Shown here in pieces: positions 25,343-33,958 of a stretch of DNA of 64,000 nucleotides. The notes beneath the pieces were generated by a model. The model was given only the letters and a program-made list of their open reading frames with translations, searched no databases and had not been told where the DNA came from. Origin of the DNA: Exilispira sp964581895. Lineage in GTDB: Bacteria; Spirochaetota; JAAYUW01. The stretch is taken from NCBI GenBank assembly GCA_964581895.1, contig CAZOPR010000004.1:62001-126000 (forward strand), given 5' to 3'. The translations under genes and the position numbers were made by a program. Position 1 is the stretch's first letter; each line of letters opens with the position of its first letter.

Positions 25343-27175
25343 TCAAAAAAGGTGCTTCGCAAATAGGGAGATAATATCCTTTTGCTCTTTTTTCTTCTTC
25401 AAGTTTTTCTCAACATAAATTTTTTCACCTGTTTTAGGATCTTTCTCAAGGTAATATTGCAAAGCTGCATATGTAAGTGGTAAAGGAGTAAAAATCTGAA
25501 CCTGGCTATCTTCAATAAAATAATATTTATCAAGTTTATTTTTCATATTTAACATATCTTCTGCCTTACAACCAGGATAAGCTGCGATAAGGTAAAAACT
25601 TATAAATTTACTTTTGCTATCTTTTTTTTCTTTATTTTGAATTTTTTTATAAAACCCTAAAAATCTTGTAAGTAAAATATTTGGTGGTTTGCCCATGAGT
25701 TTTAAGATTTTATCTTCAGTATGTTCAGGTGCAATCTTAAATTGTCCACTTGTAAAGTCCTTCATTAAATGGGATAAGAAATTTTCACCATTTGATTTAT
25801 CTAAAAGTATCAAATCATACCTTAATCCAGAAGCCACGAAAACTTTTTTAATAAATGGAAGTCTTTTTATCTCGCTTAAAAGTTTCAAGTAATTTATATG
25901 ATTAACCTGTAAAAATTCACATCTGGTAGGGTAAAGACAGCTTTGCCGACTGCAACTTCCAGCTTCACCAAATTTTTTACATTTTACTTCAAACATATTT
26001 GCAGTAGGTCCACCAACATCTCTTATAATCCCATTAAAATATTTCAATTTAGTAAAACCAGTTATTTCTTTTATTATGGATTCAATCGAACGAGAGCTGA
26101 CCTTTTTACCTTGATGGATGGCAATGCTGCAAAAATTGCATCCCCCAAAGCAACCTCTATGGCTTGTTATAGAAAAAGGGATTGTATCAAGTGCAATAAT
26201 TTTCCCTTCTTTTTTCAATAATGGATGTGCATCATGATTATAACCAAGTTCATATATTTCATCAAGTTCTTCCTGATTAAGCTGCTGCATAGGAGGGTTA
26301 TGGATTAAGAATCTATCATTATGTTTTTGAACAAGTGGTTTTTGTTTATCTTCTGAGCTGATTTCAGATTTGTTAATATAATCAAAAAATATTAGCTGAC
26401 TTTTGGCAAATAATTCTTTATCTTCTGTTACCTCTTCGAATGAGGGAAGTTCTATACAATCTTCTGGTTTTTTCTTATCTATATAGCAAACCCCATTTAT
26501 TTTAGAAATCTTTTCTTTAAATTTTTCAATAAAATTATCTTTTGATCTTTCTTTTAATTCTCTTAATGATTTTGCCTTTATATTGTTAAAACTTTCGTTT
26601 AGCATATTTTTCAAATGATCTGCGACCTGTAAAATTGCTTTTTCAGCCATTCCATATATCAAAAGATCTGCTTTAGAGTCAAATATTATACTTCTTCTTA
26701 TCTTATCTTCCCAGTAGTCATAATGAGCTATCCTTCTTGTGCTTGCTTCAACTCCGCCAATTATTATCGGAACTGTATCTTTAAACGCATTTTTTATAAG
26801 GTTTGTATATACAATAGTCGCTCTATCTGGTCTTCTGTTATTGATACCTCCAGGAGTTAAATCGTCGGATTTTCTTTTTTTCAAAAGCGCAGTATAATTT
26901 GCAAGCATCGAATCTATACTGCCAGCGGTAACAGCCCAGAAAAGATTGGGCTCTTTAAGTCTTGAGATATCTTTTAAGTCATTAAGTTTTGGTTGAGGGA
27001 TAATCCCGACTTTATAGCCTCTTGATTCAAGAAGTCTTGCAAGAATCGCAACCCCTATATATGGTGAATCGATATAAGTATCACCTGTTACAAAGATAAT
27101 ATCGCACTTATTAAAACCAAGTTTTTTGCATTCATCCAAAGTTATTGGTGTAAAGTGATATGGATAATCTTCCAT
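25343..27175 (-). CDS. YgiQ-family radical SAM protein
   Basis: A 610-residue radical SAM enzyme of the UPF0313/YgiQ group. The cluster motif SHRGCFGGCNFCSIAIHQGK has CxxxCxxC near residue 345. An N-terminal B12-like binding domain (residues 1-200, with FVTGDTYIDSPYIGVAILAR and IPIIIGGVEASTRRIAHYDY) precedes it. Characteristic later stretches are RDVGGPTANM, FIKKVFVASGLRYDLIL, GQFKIAPEHTEDKILKLMGK and QIFTPLPLTYAALQYYLEKD. The substrate of this family is unknown. It is the last gene of the minus-strand pyrB-pyrI-hisC run, 89 bp after hisC. Confidence 0.93.
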   Translation of the reverse strand: MEDYPYHFTPITLDECKKLGFNKCDIIFVTGDTYIDSPYIGVAILARLLESRGYKVGIIPQPKLNDLKDISRLKEPNLFWAVTAGSIDSMLANYTALLKKRKSDDLTPGGINNRRPDRATIVYTNLIKNAFKDTVPIIIGGVEASTRRIAHYDYWEDKIRRSIIFDSKADLLIYGMAEKAILQVADHLKNMLNESFNNIKAKSLRELKERSKDNFIEKFKEKISKINGVCYIDKKKPEDCIELPSFEEVTEDKELFAKSQLIFFDYINKSEISSEDKQKPLVQKHNDRFLIHNPPMQQLNQEELDEIYELGYNHDAHPLLKKEGKIIALDTIPFSITSHRGCFGGCNFCSIAIHQGKKVSSRSIESIIKEITGFTKLKYFNGIIRDVGGPTANMFEVKCKKFGEAGSCSRQSCLYPTRCEFLQVNHINYLKLLSEIKRLPFIKKVFVASGLRYDLILLDKSNGENFLSHLMKDFTSGQFKIAPEHTEDKILKLMGKPPNILLTRFLGFYKKIQNKEKKDSKSKFISFYLIAAYPGCKAEDMLNMKNKLDKYYFIEDSQVQIFTPLPLTYAALQYYLEKDPKTGEKIYVEKNLKKKKEQKDIISLFAKHLF

Positions 27176-27264
27176 TTGTTAACCAGTAGTTTAGTTATTT
27201 ATTATTTTAGTTGTTTTTAATTTTTAATATTTGTTTTTTCAATTACTTTAAACTTAAAGTATTT

Positions 27265-28365
27265 CTAACTTTTAAGCGAAAGGTATTTCAAATTTTCTTT
27301 TAATCCCTCTATAAAAGCATTGTTTGCCTCAAAATCTCCAAATGTTATTCTTATAGCCTGTTCATAACCAAATTGTTTGGTAGGGCGAACAACTATCCCT
27401 TTATTAAGTAGATTTTGAGTAATAGTTTCAACATCTTTTGTTTTGATAAAAACAAAGTTACCAAAACCTTTTATATAATCCACATTCATTTTATCAAGTT
27501 TATTATAGACAAATTTTCTTCCTTCCTTAACAAGATTGATGGTTTTTGCAACAAATTCATCATCATCAAGACTTGCGATGGCTGCCTGCTCCGATAGACA
27601 ACTGACTGTAAAAGGTTTTAAGACTTTTAATAGGCTATCAATAATCTTTTTTTTTGCAAAAGCATAGCCGATACGCATCCCTGCTAAGGCATAAATCTTA
27701 GAAAATGTTCTTACAAGTATTATATTTTTTTCATTTATTTTTGGGATAAGGTTTCCATAATGCTGTTTGCTATCATTAAATTCAATATAAGCCTCATCAA
27801 GGCATAATATCTGGTCATCCCTTAAATTGTCAAGCAACTTTTCAAGTTGGTTTTTTGTAATTATTGTGCCTGTAGGATTATTTGGTGATACTACCACTAT
27901 TATTTTTGTCTTTGGCTTATTTTTTGAGATAATTTCATCTATATTATATGAAAAATCTTCATTTAAGTCATAATGTTCGATATTAAGGTTCATGAACTTT
28001 GCTAAAACTTTATACAGCATAAACGAAGGATTTGGGACCAAAATGCTTTCATCAAGTTCAACAAATGCAGTATAAAGCATAGAAATTATCTCAGAAGATC
28101 CTGCACCAACAAGAATATTATCTATAGGTAGATCAAATTTTTTAGAAAGTTTTTCTCTTAAAGAGTTACAAAGTGTATCTGGATAAAGATAAATATCATT
28201 GTAATATCTTAAAATTGCTTCAATCGCCTTTTTTGAAGAGCCAAGGTAATTTTCATTTGAAGCCAAAGGATAAATTTTTCTAATATTTTTTTCTTTAAGC
28301 AAATCTTCTGGTGGTCTTCCAGATTTATAGGTAAAAGCAGATTCAAGATGTTTTCTTTCAAGCAT
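27265..28365 (-). CDS. hisC: Histidinol-phosphate aminotransferase
   Basis: A PLP enzyme of histidine synthesis that converts imidazole-acetol phosphate to histidinol phosphate with glutamate. Motifs: LASNENYLGSS near residue 35, GAGSSEIISML for the cofactor phosphate, SPNNPTGTII, CLDEAYIEF, and RTFSKIYALAGMRIGYA containing the Schiff-base lysine. At 366 residues it has the usual length. It starts 3 bp after the stop of the unknown gene upstream, so it is co-transcribed. The PHP histidinol phosphatase for the next step is at 62.8 kb. Other class I/II aminotransferases are possible but the pattern is HisC-like. Confidence 0.88.
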   Translation of the reverse strand: MLERKHLESAFTYKSGRPPEDLLKEKNIRKIYPLASNENYLGSSKKAIEAILRYYNDIYLYPDTLCNSLREKLSKKFDLPIDNILVGAGSSEIISMLYTAFVELDESILVPNPSFMLYKVLAKFMNLNIEHYDLNEDFSYNIDEIISKNKPKTKIIVVVSPNNPTGTIITKNQLEKLLDNLRDDQILCLDEAYIEFNDSKQHYGNLIPKINEKNIILVRTFSKIYALAGMRIGYAFAKKKIIDSLLKVLKPFTVSCLSEQAAIASLDDDEFVAKTINLVKEGRKFVYNKLDKMNVDYIKGFGNFVFIKTKDVETITQNLLNKGIVVRPTKQFGYEQAIRITFGDFEANNAFIEGLKENLKYLSLKS

Positions 28366-28368
28366 CTA

Positions 28369-29205
28369 CTACTCCTTTTTGTAAATTTCTGATACAATTT
28401 TAATATAATCTTTATATATCTTATCAAAACTGTTACTTTCGATTATTTCAACTTTTTTTTCATTAAAATAATTAATGGAGAAATTTTGCTGGTTCATTAA
28501 AAAGTAAACAGCTGACAAAAATGAAGATTTTAACTGTTCAAAAATTTCAAAAGATGGGTTAGTTATATTGAATTTATAGCTTAAAATAGGCTTAAAAAGG
28601 CTGGAAGTATCAAAAAAATCAAGAAAATTTATAAACAAATTTTTATTATGAATCAAAAAAAGATCTTCGGGGAAATAGATCCAGATAAAAGTTTTACCTG
28701 AAATCTGATATTTTGTTTTTATTGAAAAAGGTAAAATCTTTTCCATCTGACTTGTTTTACATTTTTCTATAAGCTTTTTCTGAAAAAGATTATTTTCAAA
28801 GTCAAACTTGGAAAAAACAAGTAGTAATCCGAACCTTGAAATATAGTAACTTATAAGTTCACATGGCATTTTCTCTTCTATAATTCTAACAAGTTTTAAT
28901 TTTTTATCTTTGCTATCCTTTGTAAGCGTAAGTATTGCTGGTTTTATTGAGCTAGTTAATAATAGATTGATTTTTTCTATTTCGAAATTTTTTTTGAATT
29001 CATTGTAATCTAAAGAAGTTACATGAATATATGATGAAAAACTTTTTTTTACATCAATTATATAAAACTGATCTATTAGACCTATATCAGAAACCTGTGA
29101 ACTTGTTGAGAAACCAAATGGGGACTTTTCACTAACAAAAGCAAGCTTGCCTTCAAAGCAGATTATTTCAGATATAAAAATATCTTCATCATAGTATGAA
29201 ATCAT
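28369..29205 (-). CDS. Hypothetical protein between pyrI and hisC
   Basis: 278 residues without signal peptide or membrane helices. It has many Phe, Ile and Ser residues and a long strand-like N-terminal half (IICFEGKLAFVSEKSPFGF), followed by a Lys-rich part (TLTKDSKDKKLKLVRIIEEK). No motif or family recognised. It overlaps the 3' end of pyrI by 17 bp and ends 3 bp before hisC, so it sits tightly in the operon; such spacing suggests co-expression with pyrimidine and histidine synthesis, but the link may be only positional. Confidence 0.55.
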   Translation of the reverse strand: MISYYDEDIFISEIICFEGKLAFVSEKSPFGFSTSSQVSDIGLIDQFYIIDVKKSFSSYIHVTSLDYNEFKKNFEIEKINLLLTSSIKPAILTLTKDSKDKKLKLVRIIEEKMPCELISYYISRFGLLLVFSKFDFENNLFQKKLIEKCKTSQMEKILPFSIKTKYQISGKTFIWIYFPEDLFLIHNKNLFINFLDFFDTSSLFKPILSYKFNITNPSFEIFEQLKSSFLSAVYFLMNQQNFSINYFNEKKVEIIESNSFDKIYKDYIKIVSEIYKKE

Positions 29206-29638
29206 CAGTTATTAGATACTCTCTTTCACAATATTTGCAACGATATTGTTTTTTATTTTCATCTACAAGGTAAAACTCTGTTTCCATCTCTTCCTTGTTG
29301 CATATGCAATTTGGATTTTTGCATTTTATAAGGTTTTTCAAGACCTTGGGTATGCTTATCTTTCTTTTTTCTACAACCTTTGAATCCTTTATAATATTTA
29401 TAGTTGCACCAGGTGCTAAAAGGGCAAGTTTATCTGTTTCATCTTTTGCAAGAACCTTGTTTTCATATTTTATCAAATCTTTTTTTCCAAGTTTTGATGA
29501 ATCAAGATTCATACCAATTGCGATAAAATCTTTAGAATTAGTACCAATGATTTTCAAAACATTTATAGCGCTTCCACCAGGAAGATGATCAATAACAGTT
29601 CCATTTTCTATCCTATATACTTTGTATATATCTTTCAT
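29189..29638 (-). CDS. pyrI: Aspartate carbamoyltransferase regulatory subunit
   Basis: Binds nucleotide effectors and tunes the catalytic trimers of aspartate carbamoyltransferase. The start MKDIYKVYRIENGTVIDHLP is the classic PyrI N-terminus. DHLPGGSAINVLKI contains the nucleotide-site His and Lys neighbourhood. The zinc site is visible as CKNPNC with CKYCERE near the C-terminus. At 149 residues it is full length. The catalytic subunit gene pyrB lies upstream, separated by 274 bp with tandem repeats; usually pyrBI are adjacent. Confidence 0.93.
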   Translation of the reverse strand: MKDIYKVYRIENGTVIDHLPGGSAINVLKIIGTNSKDFIAIGMNLDSSKLGKKDLIKYENKVLAKDETDKLALLAPGATINIIKDSKVVEKRKISIPKVLKNLIKCKNPNCICNKEEMETEFYLVDENKKQYRCKYCEREYLITDDFIL

Positions 29639-29720
29639 AAAAGCTCCTTTAATAAATAAATTTAATCATTTAATGTTTCTCAGTTTCTTATTTTTTTATT
29701 TTTTTTTATTTTATATTTTT

Positions 29721-29893
29721 CTTAATGGCTTATTTTGGTTATTTTACATATTTTTTATTTATTTATTTTTACATATTTTACAAATTTTTCTTAATGACTT
29801 ATTTTAGTTATTTTACATATTTTTTCATTTATTTATTTCTAAATATTTTACATATTTTTCTTATTTACTTTTTTTGTTTATTTTACCAAATTT
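29721..29893. repeat. 69-70-bp imperfect tandem repeat between pyrB and pyrI
   Basis: About two and a half T-rich copies. Copy 1 starts at 29721 (CTTAATGGCTTATTTTGG), copy 2 at 29790 (CTTAATGACTTATTTTAG) and a partial, more diverged copy at 29860 (CTTATTTACTTTTTTTG). Copies 1 and 2 differ by only a few bases. On the transcript strand this is an A-rich untranslated segment between pyrB and pyrI. The rest of the 274-bp spacer is a T-rich run. Confidence 0.8.
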
Positions 29894-29912
29894 AATTACT
29901 TATCTTTTTGTT

Positions 29913-30830
29913 TTAATTTATATTTCCAGCTATTATTCCTAAAAGTGCAGCTCTTGTGTAGACCCCATTTTTTGCCTGATAAAAATACTTTGCCCTTGGA
30001 TCAGTATCAATTGATGGATGAATTTCATTCACTCTTGGAAGAGGATGAAGTATCATTGTGTCTTTTGAAAGAGAGTCTATATTTTTATCTGAAATCTCAT
30101 AAGAGCCTGCTACTTTTTCATACTCAACTGGATCTGCAAATCTTTCTCTTTGAATTCTTGTGCAATAAAGTATATCAAGATCTTTGCCGACACTTGTAAA
30201 ATCTTCGACGATATGATATCTTATATTTTTTGAATCAAGGTAGTCAATATAGTAAGATGGAAGTTGTAAAATAGATGGGCTTATAAGATAAAGTTCAACA
30301 TTGTAGTAAGAAAGAGCCATTGCAAGGGAATGTATCGTTCTTCCAAATCTTAAATCTCCCATAAGTCCTATTTTTAAGTTTTCTATACTACCTTTAAGTT
30401 CATAGATTGTAAAAAGGTCTAAAAATGTTTGAGTGGGATGCTGGTTGGCTCCATCACCAGCGTTTATAACTGGAGCATTTGCTACTTCAGAAGCTCTTCT
30501 TGCAGCTCCTTCAATGCTATGACGCATAACTATGATATCTGCATATTGGTCTATTGTTTTGATAGTATCTGAAAGACTTTCCCCTTTGGCAGTTGATGAT
30601 GTTGCAGCCGAGGAAAATCCAATCATAGAGGCACCAGTCATAGCTATCGCAGTATCAAAGGATAACTTTGTCCTTGTAGATGGCTCAAAAAAAAGGGAAG
30701 CGACAACCATTCCTTTACAAGAATTTTGCCACTTCCCTTCCTTAACTTCTTTTGTCTTTTTAAGAAGAAAATCTAAGAATTCTCGATCCAGATCCCGAAG
30801 AGAGATTATATCCAATCCCTTATACTTCAT
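29913..30830 (-). CDS. pyrB: Aspartate carbamoyltransferase catalytic subunit
   Basis: Catalyses carbamoyl phosphate plus aspartate to carbamoyl-aspartate, the committed step of pyrimidine synthesis. Visible motifs: FFEPSTRTKLSFDTA (carbamoyl phosphate binding), HPTQTFLDLFTIYE, LMGDLRFGRTIHSL and LHPLPRVNEIHPSID. Length 305 is typical. ATG 30830 is the first codon after an AGAAACTT-type site. It is the first gene of a minus-strand operon with pyrI and hisC, divergent from hutH across a 116-bp control region. Confidence 0.95.
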   Translation of the reverse strand: MKYKGLDIISLRDLDREFLDFLLKKTKEVKEGKWQNSCKGMVVASLFFEPSTRTKLSFDTAIAMTGASMIGFSSAATSSTAKGESLSDTIKTIDQYADIIVMRHSIEGAARRASEVANAPVINAGDGANQHPTQTFLDLFTIYELKGSIENLKIGLMGDLRFGRTIHSLAMALSYYNVELYLISPSILQLPSYYIDYLDSKNIRYHIVEDFTSVGKDLDILYCTRIQRERFADPVEYEKVAGSYEISDKNIDSLSKDTMILHPLPRVNEIHPSIDTDPRAKYFYQAKNGVYTRAALLGIIAGNIN

Positions 30831-30849
30831 AAGTTTCTCCCAAATCTAT

Positions 30850-30917
30850 TTGACAAATAAAACAGTAAAAATTGATATTGTCAATATTATTTGCAATATT
30901 ATTTGCAATTTTATAAT
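30850..30917. promoter_or_regulatory. Divergent promoter region of pyrB and hutH with tandem 12-mers
   Basis: On the minus strand, TTGACA (30884-30879) and TTTATT (30861-30856) are 17 bases apart, a plausible pyrB promoter. On the + strand, a perfect TATAAT lies at 30912-30917, 30 bp before hutH, and TTGACA is at 30850-30855. Two identical 12-mers ATTATTTGCAAT (30886-30897 and 30898-30909) lie just before the hutH -10, and TTTGCAT follows at 30920. They could be operator half-sites; that is inference. Confidence 0.4.
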
Positions 30918-30946
30918 TAGTTTGCATTTTATCTATTGGAGGGATT

Positions 30947-32464
30947 ATGATTAAGTTAAATGGAAAACTTAGTTTTGAAGATTATAAAAAGATAGTTTAT
31001 GCTGAGGAAAAATGCGAAATTGATGAAAATCTGCTATTAAAAATAGATGAAAAGAGAAAGATTATTGATGATATAATAAAATCCAAAAAAGTTGTTTATG
31101 GTATAAATACTGGATTTGGAATCCTCGCCAATACTATAATATCCAGTGAAAATTTAGAAAATCTGCAATACAACTTAATCCGTTCACATTCTGTTGGGTT
31201 TGGTAATCCAGCTCCTTATTTTATAACAAGAGGAACTATTTTATTAAGGTTAAACTCTCTTTTACAGGCTGTTTCTGGGATAAGAAGAAGATCGATAGAG
31301 ATACTTTGCGATGCATTAAATAAAGAAATTTATCCTTATGTTCCTGAAAAAGGCTCACTTGGAGCATCCGGAGATTTAGCACCACTTTCACATATAATAT
31401 TGGCACTTATTGGAGAAGGGGAGTGCATAGTTGATGGTAAAAGAAAGCCTTCCTTTGAAGTGTTGAAGGGAAAAAATATTGAACCGTTAAAACTTTCAGC
31501 AAAGGAAGGACTTGCACTTATCAATGGAACGCCATATATGACAGCCTGGTACTTAAATGGCATTTTTGAAGCAGAAAAATTACTTTTCTGGGCGAATTTT
31601 TGTGCTGGTTTTTCTATAGAAAATTTAAATGCAACTTTAACACCTTTTAAGCCAGAAATCAGTAGTGTAAGACCTCATAAAGGGCAGATTGATGTATCAA
31701 AGGTTATTTTTAACCTTTTTAATAACTCTCCAAGAATAATTTCGCATAGAAATTGCCCAAAAGTTCAGGATGCTTATTCTTTAAGATGCACCCCACAGGT
31801 TCATGGTGCTGTTTTAAATGCCATTTATGATTGTGTCGATGTCGCAAAAGTCGAGATGAATTCAGCCACTGATAATCCTCTTATTTTTTCAGAAGATAAA
31901 ATTTACTCTCAGGGCAATTTCCATGGTGAAATTCTTGCTCTTTATGCAGATTTCCTAACCATAGCATTAAGTGAACTTGCCTCTATTTCTGAGAGAAGGA
32001 TTGAAAGGTTATTAAATCCAGCACTTTCTGGTTTACCAGGATTTTTAGTAGAAGATGCAGGGCTTGAATCCGGTCTTATGATTACTCAATATACAGCAGC
32101 AGCACTTGTTTCTGAAAATAAAGTCCTATCCCATCCTGCTTCTGTAGATTCTATCCCTGTTTCAGCAAATCAGGAAGACCATGTATCTATGGGAGCAAAT
32201 GCTGTTCTTAAACTAAGTAAGGTCATAGATAACACATATTGCATCCTTGCTACAGAACTGCTTGCTAACCTTTTTGCTAAAAGATTTTACAAGGAAGATT
32301 ATGCAAATATTACAAAATTTATAACTTCTTATATCGACGAAAAGGTTGAGATTGAATATAAAGACCATCCATTTTATAAAGATATAGAAAAACTTATTAT
32401 CATAATGAAAGATGGCGCATTTTTTTCAAAAATTAAAGAAAAATTTGAAATAAACCTAATTTGA
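30947..32464 (+). CDS. hutH: Histidine ammonia-lyase
   Basis: Deaminates histidine to urocanate, the first step of histidine catabolism. The MIO-forming triad Ala-Ser-Gly lies in GSLGASGDLAPLSH. Other signatures are YGINTGFG near residue 60, QDAYSLRCTPQVHGA, SATDNPLIF, QGNFHGEILALYAD and SANQEDHVSMGANA. The 505 residues match the family. GGAGG lies 5 bases before the ATG. hutI is on the same strand 9 kb downstream. hutU and later genes are not in the window. Confidence 0.94.
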   Translation: MIKLNGKLSFEDYKKIVYAEEKCEIDENLLLKIDEKRKIIDDIIKSKKVVYGINTGFGILANTIISSENLENLQYNLIRSHSVGFGNPAPYFITRGTILLRLNSLLQAVSGIRRRSIEILCDALNKEIYPYVPEKGSLGASGDLAPLSHIILALIGEGECIVDGKRKPSFEVLKGKNIEPLKLSAKEGLALINGTPYMTAWYLNGIFEAEKLLFWANFCAGFSIENLNATLTPFKPEISSVRPHKGQIDVSKVIFNLFNNSPRIISHRNCPKVQDAYSLRCTPQVHGAVLNAIYDCVDVAKVEMNSATDNPLIFSEDKIYSQGNFHGEILALYADFLTIALSELASISERRIERLLNPALSGLPGFLVEDAGLESGLMITQYTAAALVSENKVLSHPASVDSIPVSANQEDHVSMGANAVLKLSKVIDNTYCILATELLANLFAKRFYKEDYANITKFITSYIDEKVEIEYKDHPFYKDIEKLIIIMKDGAFFSKIKEKFEINLI

Positions 32465-32505
32465 CTTTTTTTGAAATTGGACAAAAAATAATATGGAAGG
32501 AATTT

Positions 32506-33252
32506 ATGAAAACAGTTGTAATTGTTCCATCTAGACTAGCTTCTACTCGTTTACCAGAAAAACCTCTCGCTCTTTTGCATGGAAAAGAATTGATAAGATG
32601 GATTTATGATAACTTAAAAAGCTCGAAAAAGTATGATTTATATTTTGCAGTTGATTGTGATAGACTTATTGATTTTTGCAAAAAATACAGTATCCCTGCA
32701 ATTTATACAGATCCTCTTTTACCATCTGGTACAGATAGGGTTTATGCTGCATATTGCACATTGAAAAAAGATTACGATTTTATCATAAATGCTCAGGGTG
32801 ATGAACCTTGTATGAAATCAAGTTACATTGAATCCTTCATAGATTTTGTTTCAAAATATGATAAAAATATTACAAGTTCTTGTATCTTTACCATAGCAAA
32901 AGAAAGTGAAGATATTGATTCTTTTAATAATCCAGCTCATGTCAAAGCTGTTTGTTCAGTTGATAATTCAGCCCTTTATTTTTCAAGAAGTCCTATCCCT
33001 TATCCAAGAGATAAAGAACAAAAAGTAAAATTTTTAAAGCATTTTGGTATTTATGGTTATTCCCCAGATGCATTAAAAAAGTTTGTAAGCTTAAAACCAT
33101 CATTTTTGGAGCAGATGGAAAAACTTGAACAGCTTAGATGGCTCGAAAATAATGGGAAAATAATAATTCAGAAGGTGAATTTCGAACTTATTTCAATAGA
33201 TACAAAAGAAGATGTAGAATATTTTGAAAGCAAGGTGGCAAAAGATGAATAA
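32506..33252 (+). CDS. kdsB: 3-deoxy-manno-octulosonate cytidylyltransferase
   Basis: Activates KDO with CTP for lipopolysaccharide core synthesis. N-terminal VVIVPSRLASTRLPEKPL is the nucleotide-binding signature. Then VDCDRLIDFC, PSGTDRVYAA, INAQGDEPCM, YFSRSPIPYPRD, KHFGIYGYSPDAL and LEQLRWLENN are all conserved in KdsB. ATG 32506 has GGAAGG (32495-32500) upstream; the frame also extends back to 32461 but without a ribosome site. Length (248 residues) is normal. Presence of KdsB argues for an LPS-like outer membrane. The FHA/GGDEF-like gene overlaps its 3' end. Confidence 0.93.
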   Translation: MKTVVIVPSRLASTRLPEKPLALLHGKELIRWIYDNLKSSKKYDLYFAVDCDRLIDFCKKYSIPAIYTDPLLPSGTDRVYAAYCTLKKDYDFIINAQGDEPCMKSSYIESFIDFVSKYDKNITSSCIFTIAKESEDIDSFNNPAHVKAVCSVDNSALYFSRSPIPYPRDKEQKVKFLKHFGIYGYSPDALKKFVSLKPSFLEQMEKLEQLRWLENNGKIIIQKVNFELISIDTKEDVEYFESKVAKDE

Positions 33253-33958
33253 TTGCGGAAGTATCTGGCTTTTATCTCCAGAATTCACTGAAAATTCTGT
33301 GCAGATTCTTTATAAATTTAAAAAGCCAGAGTTTACAGAGCTAAATATCGCACTTCCAATATTATATGATGAAGAAAAAAATGAATTTGTATTAAAAAAT
33401 GAAAAAAGTGACAAAAATGAAATTTTAATAAATAACAAAAAATTGGATGAAGAAACCAGAAAACTTTTCAATGGAGATATAATAACTTACAAAGAACATA
33501 GATTTAGAGTTGAACTTTATAATATGGAAGAAAAGCTTACTTTCAATTCATTCTGGCATGAAAATTTGTACCTTGGCAATCTTCCAATTTTTTCATCAAA
33601 AGCATTTGAAAAGTTGATGGAAGTAGAGTTGCAAAAAGCGAAAAGGTACAAATATCCCTTCTCTCTTATACTACTTCGTTTTGAAAGTCCGATAGATGCG
33701 AAAGATAAAGAGATTGAAAAAATTATATGTGAAAATATAAGATTTACAGATATGTTATCTAAAATTTCAGATTATGAATACATCCTTTATTTACTTCAAA
33801 CCAAAAAGGAATACATTCCAAAGATAATTAAAAAGCTAAAAACTTTGATTTACGAAATCTTAGATATAAAAGTTGAATTTGCAAATGGGATAGAATTTAA
33901 TGAAAATTTCAACTCATTTGCCCAGATGGTAGTAAGACTTTATCAAGATTTATCTTAG
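33245..33958 (+). CDS. FHA-like plus degenerate GGDEF protein
   Basis: The N-terminal part has an FHA-like tail (ILINNKKLDEETRKLFNGDI and ITYKEHRFRVE), fitting phosphothreonine-binding domains. The second half begins ELQKAKRYKYPFSLILLRFE, the characteristic first helix and strand of GGDEF domains, but the GGDEF motif itself is absent. It is probably a non-catalytic regulator that evolved from a diguanylate cyclase. ATG 33245 overlaps the kdsB stop by 8 bp, with AAGGTGG at 8-base spacing. The 3' end overlaps the phospholipase D-like gene (minus) by 9 bp. Function unknown. Confidence 0.55.
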   Translation: MNNCGSIWLLSPEFTENSVQILYKFKKPEFTELNIALPILYDEEKNEFVLKNEKSDKNEILINNKKLDEETRKLFNGDIITYKEHRFRVELYNMEEKLTFNSFWHENLYLGNLPIFSSKAFEKLMEVELQKAKRYKYPFSLILLRFESPIDAKDKEIEKIICENIRFTDMLSKISDYEYILYLLQTKKEYIPKIIKKLKTLIYEILDIKVEFANGIEFNENFNSFAQMVVRLYQDLS

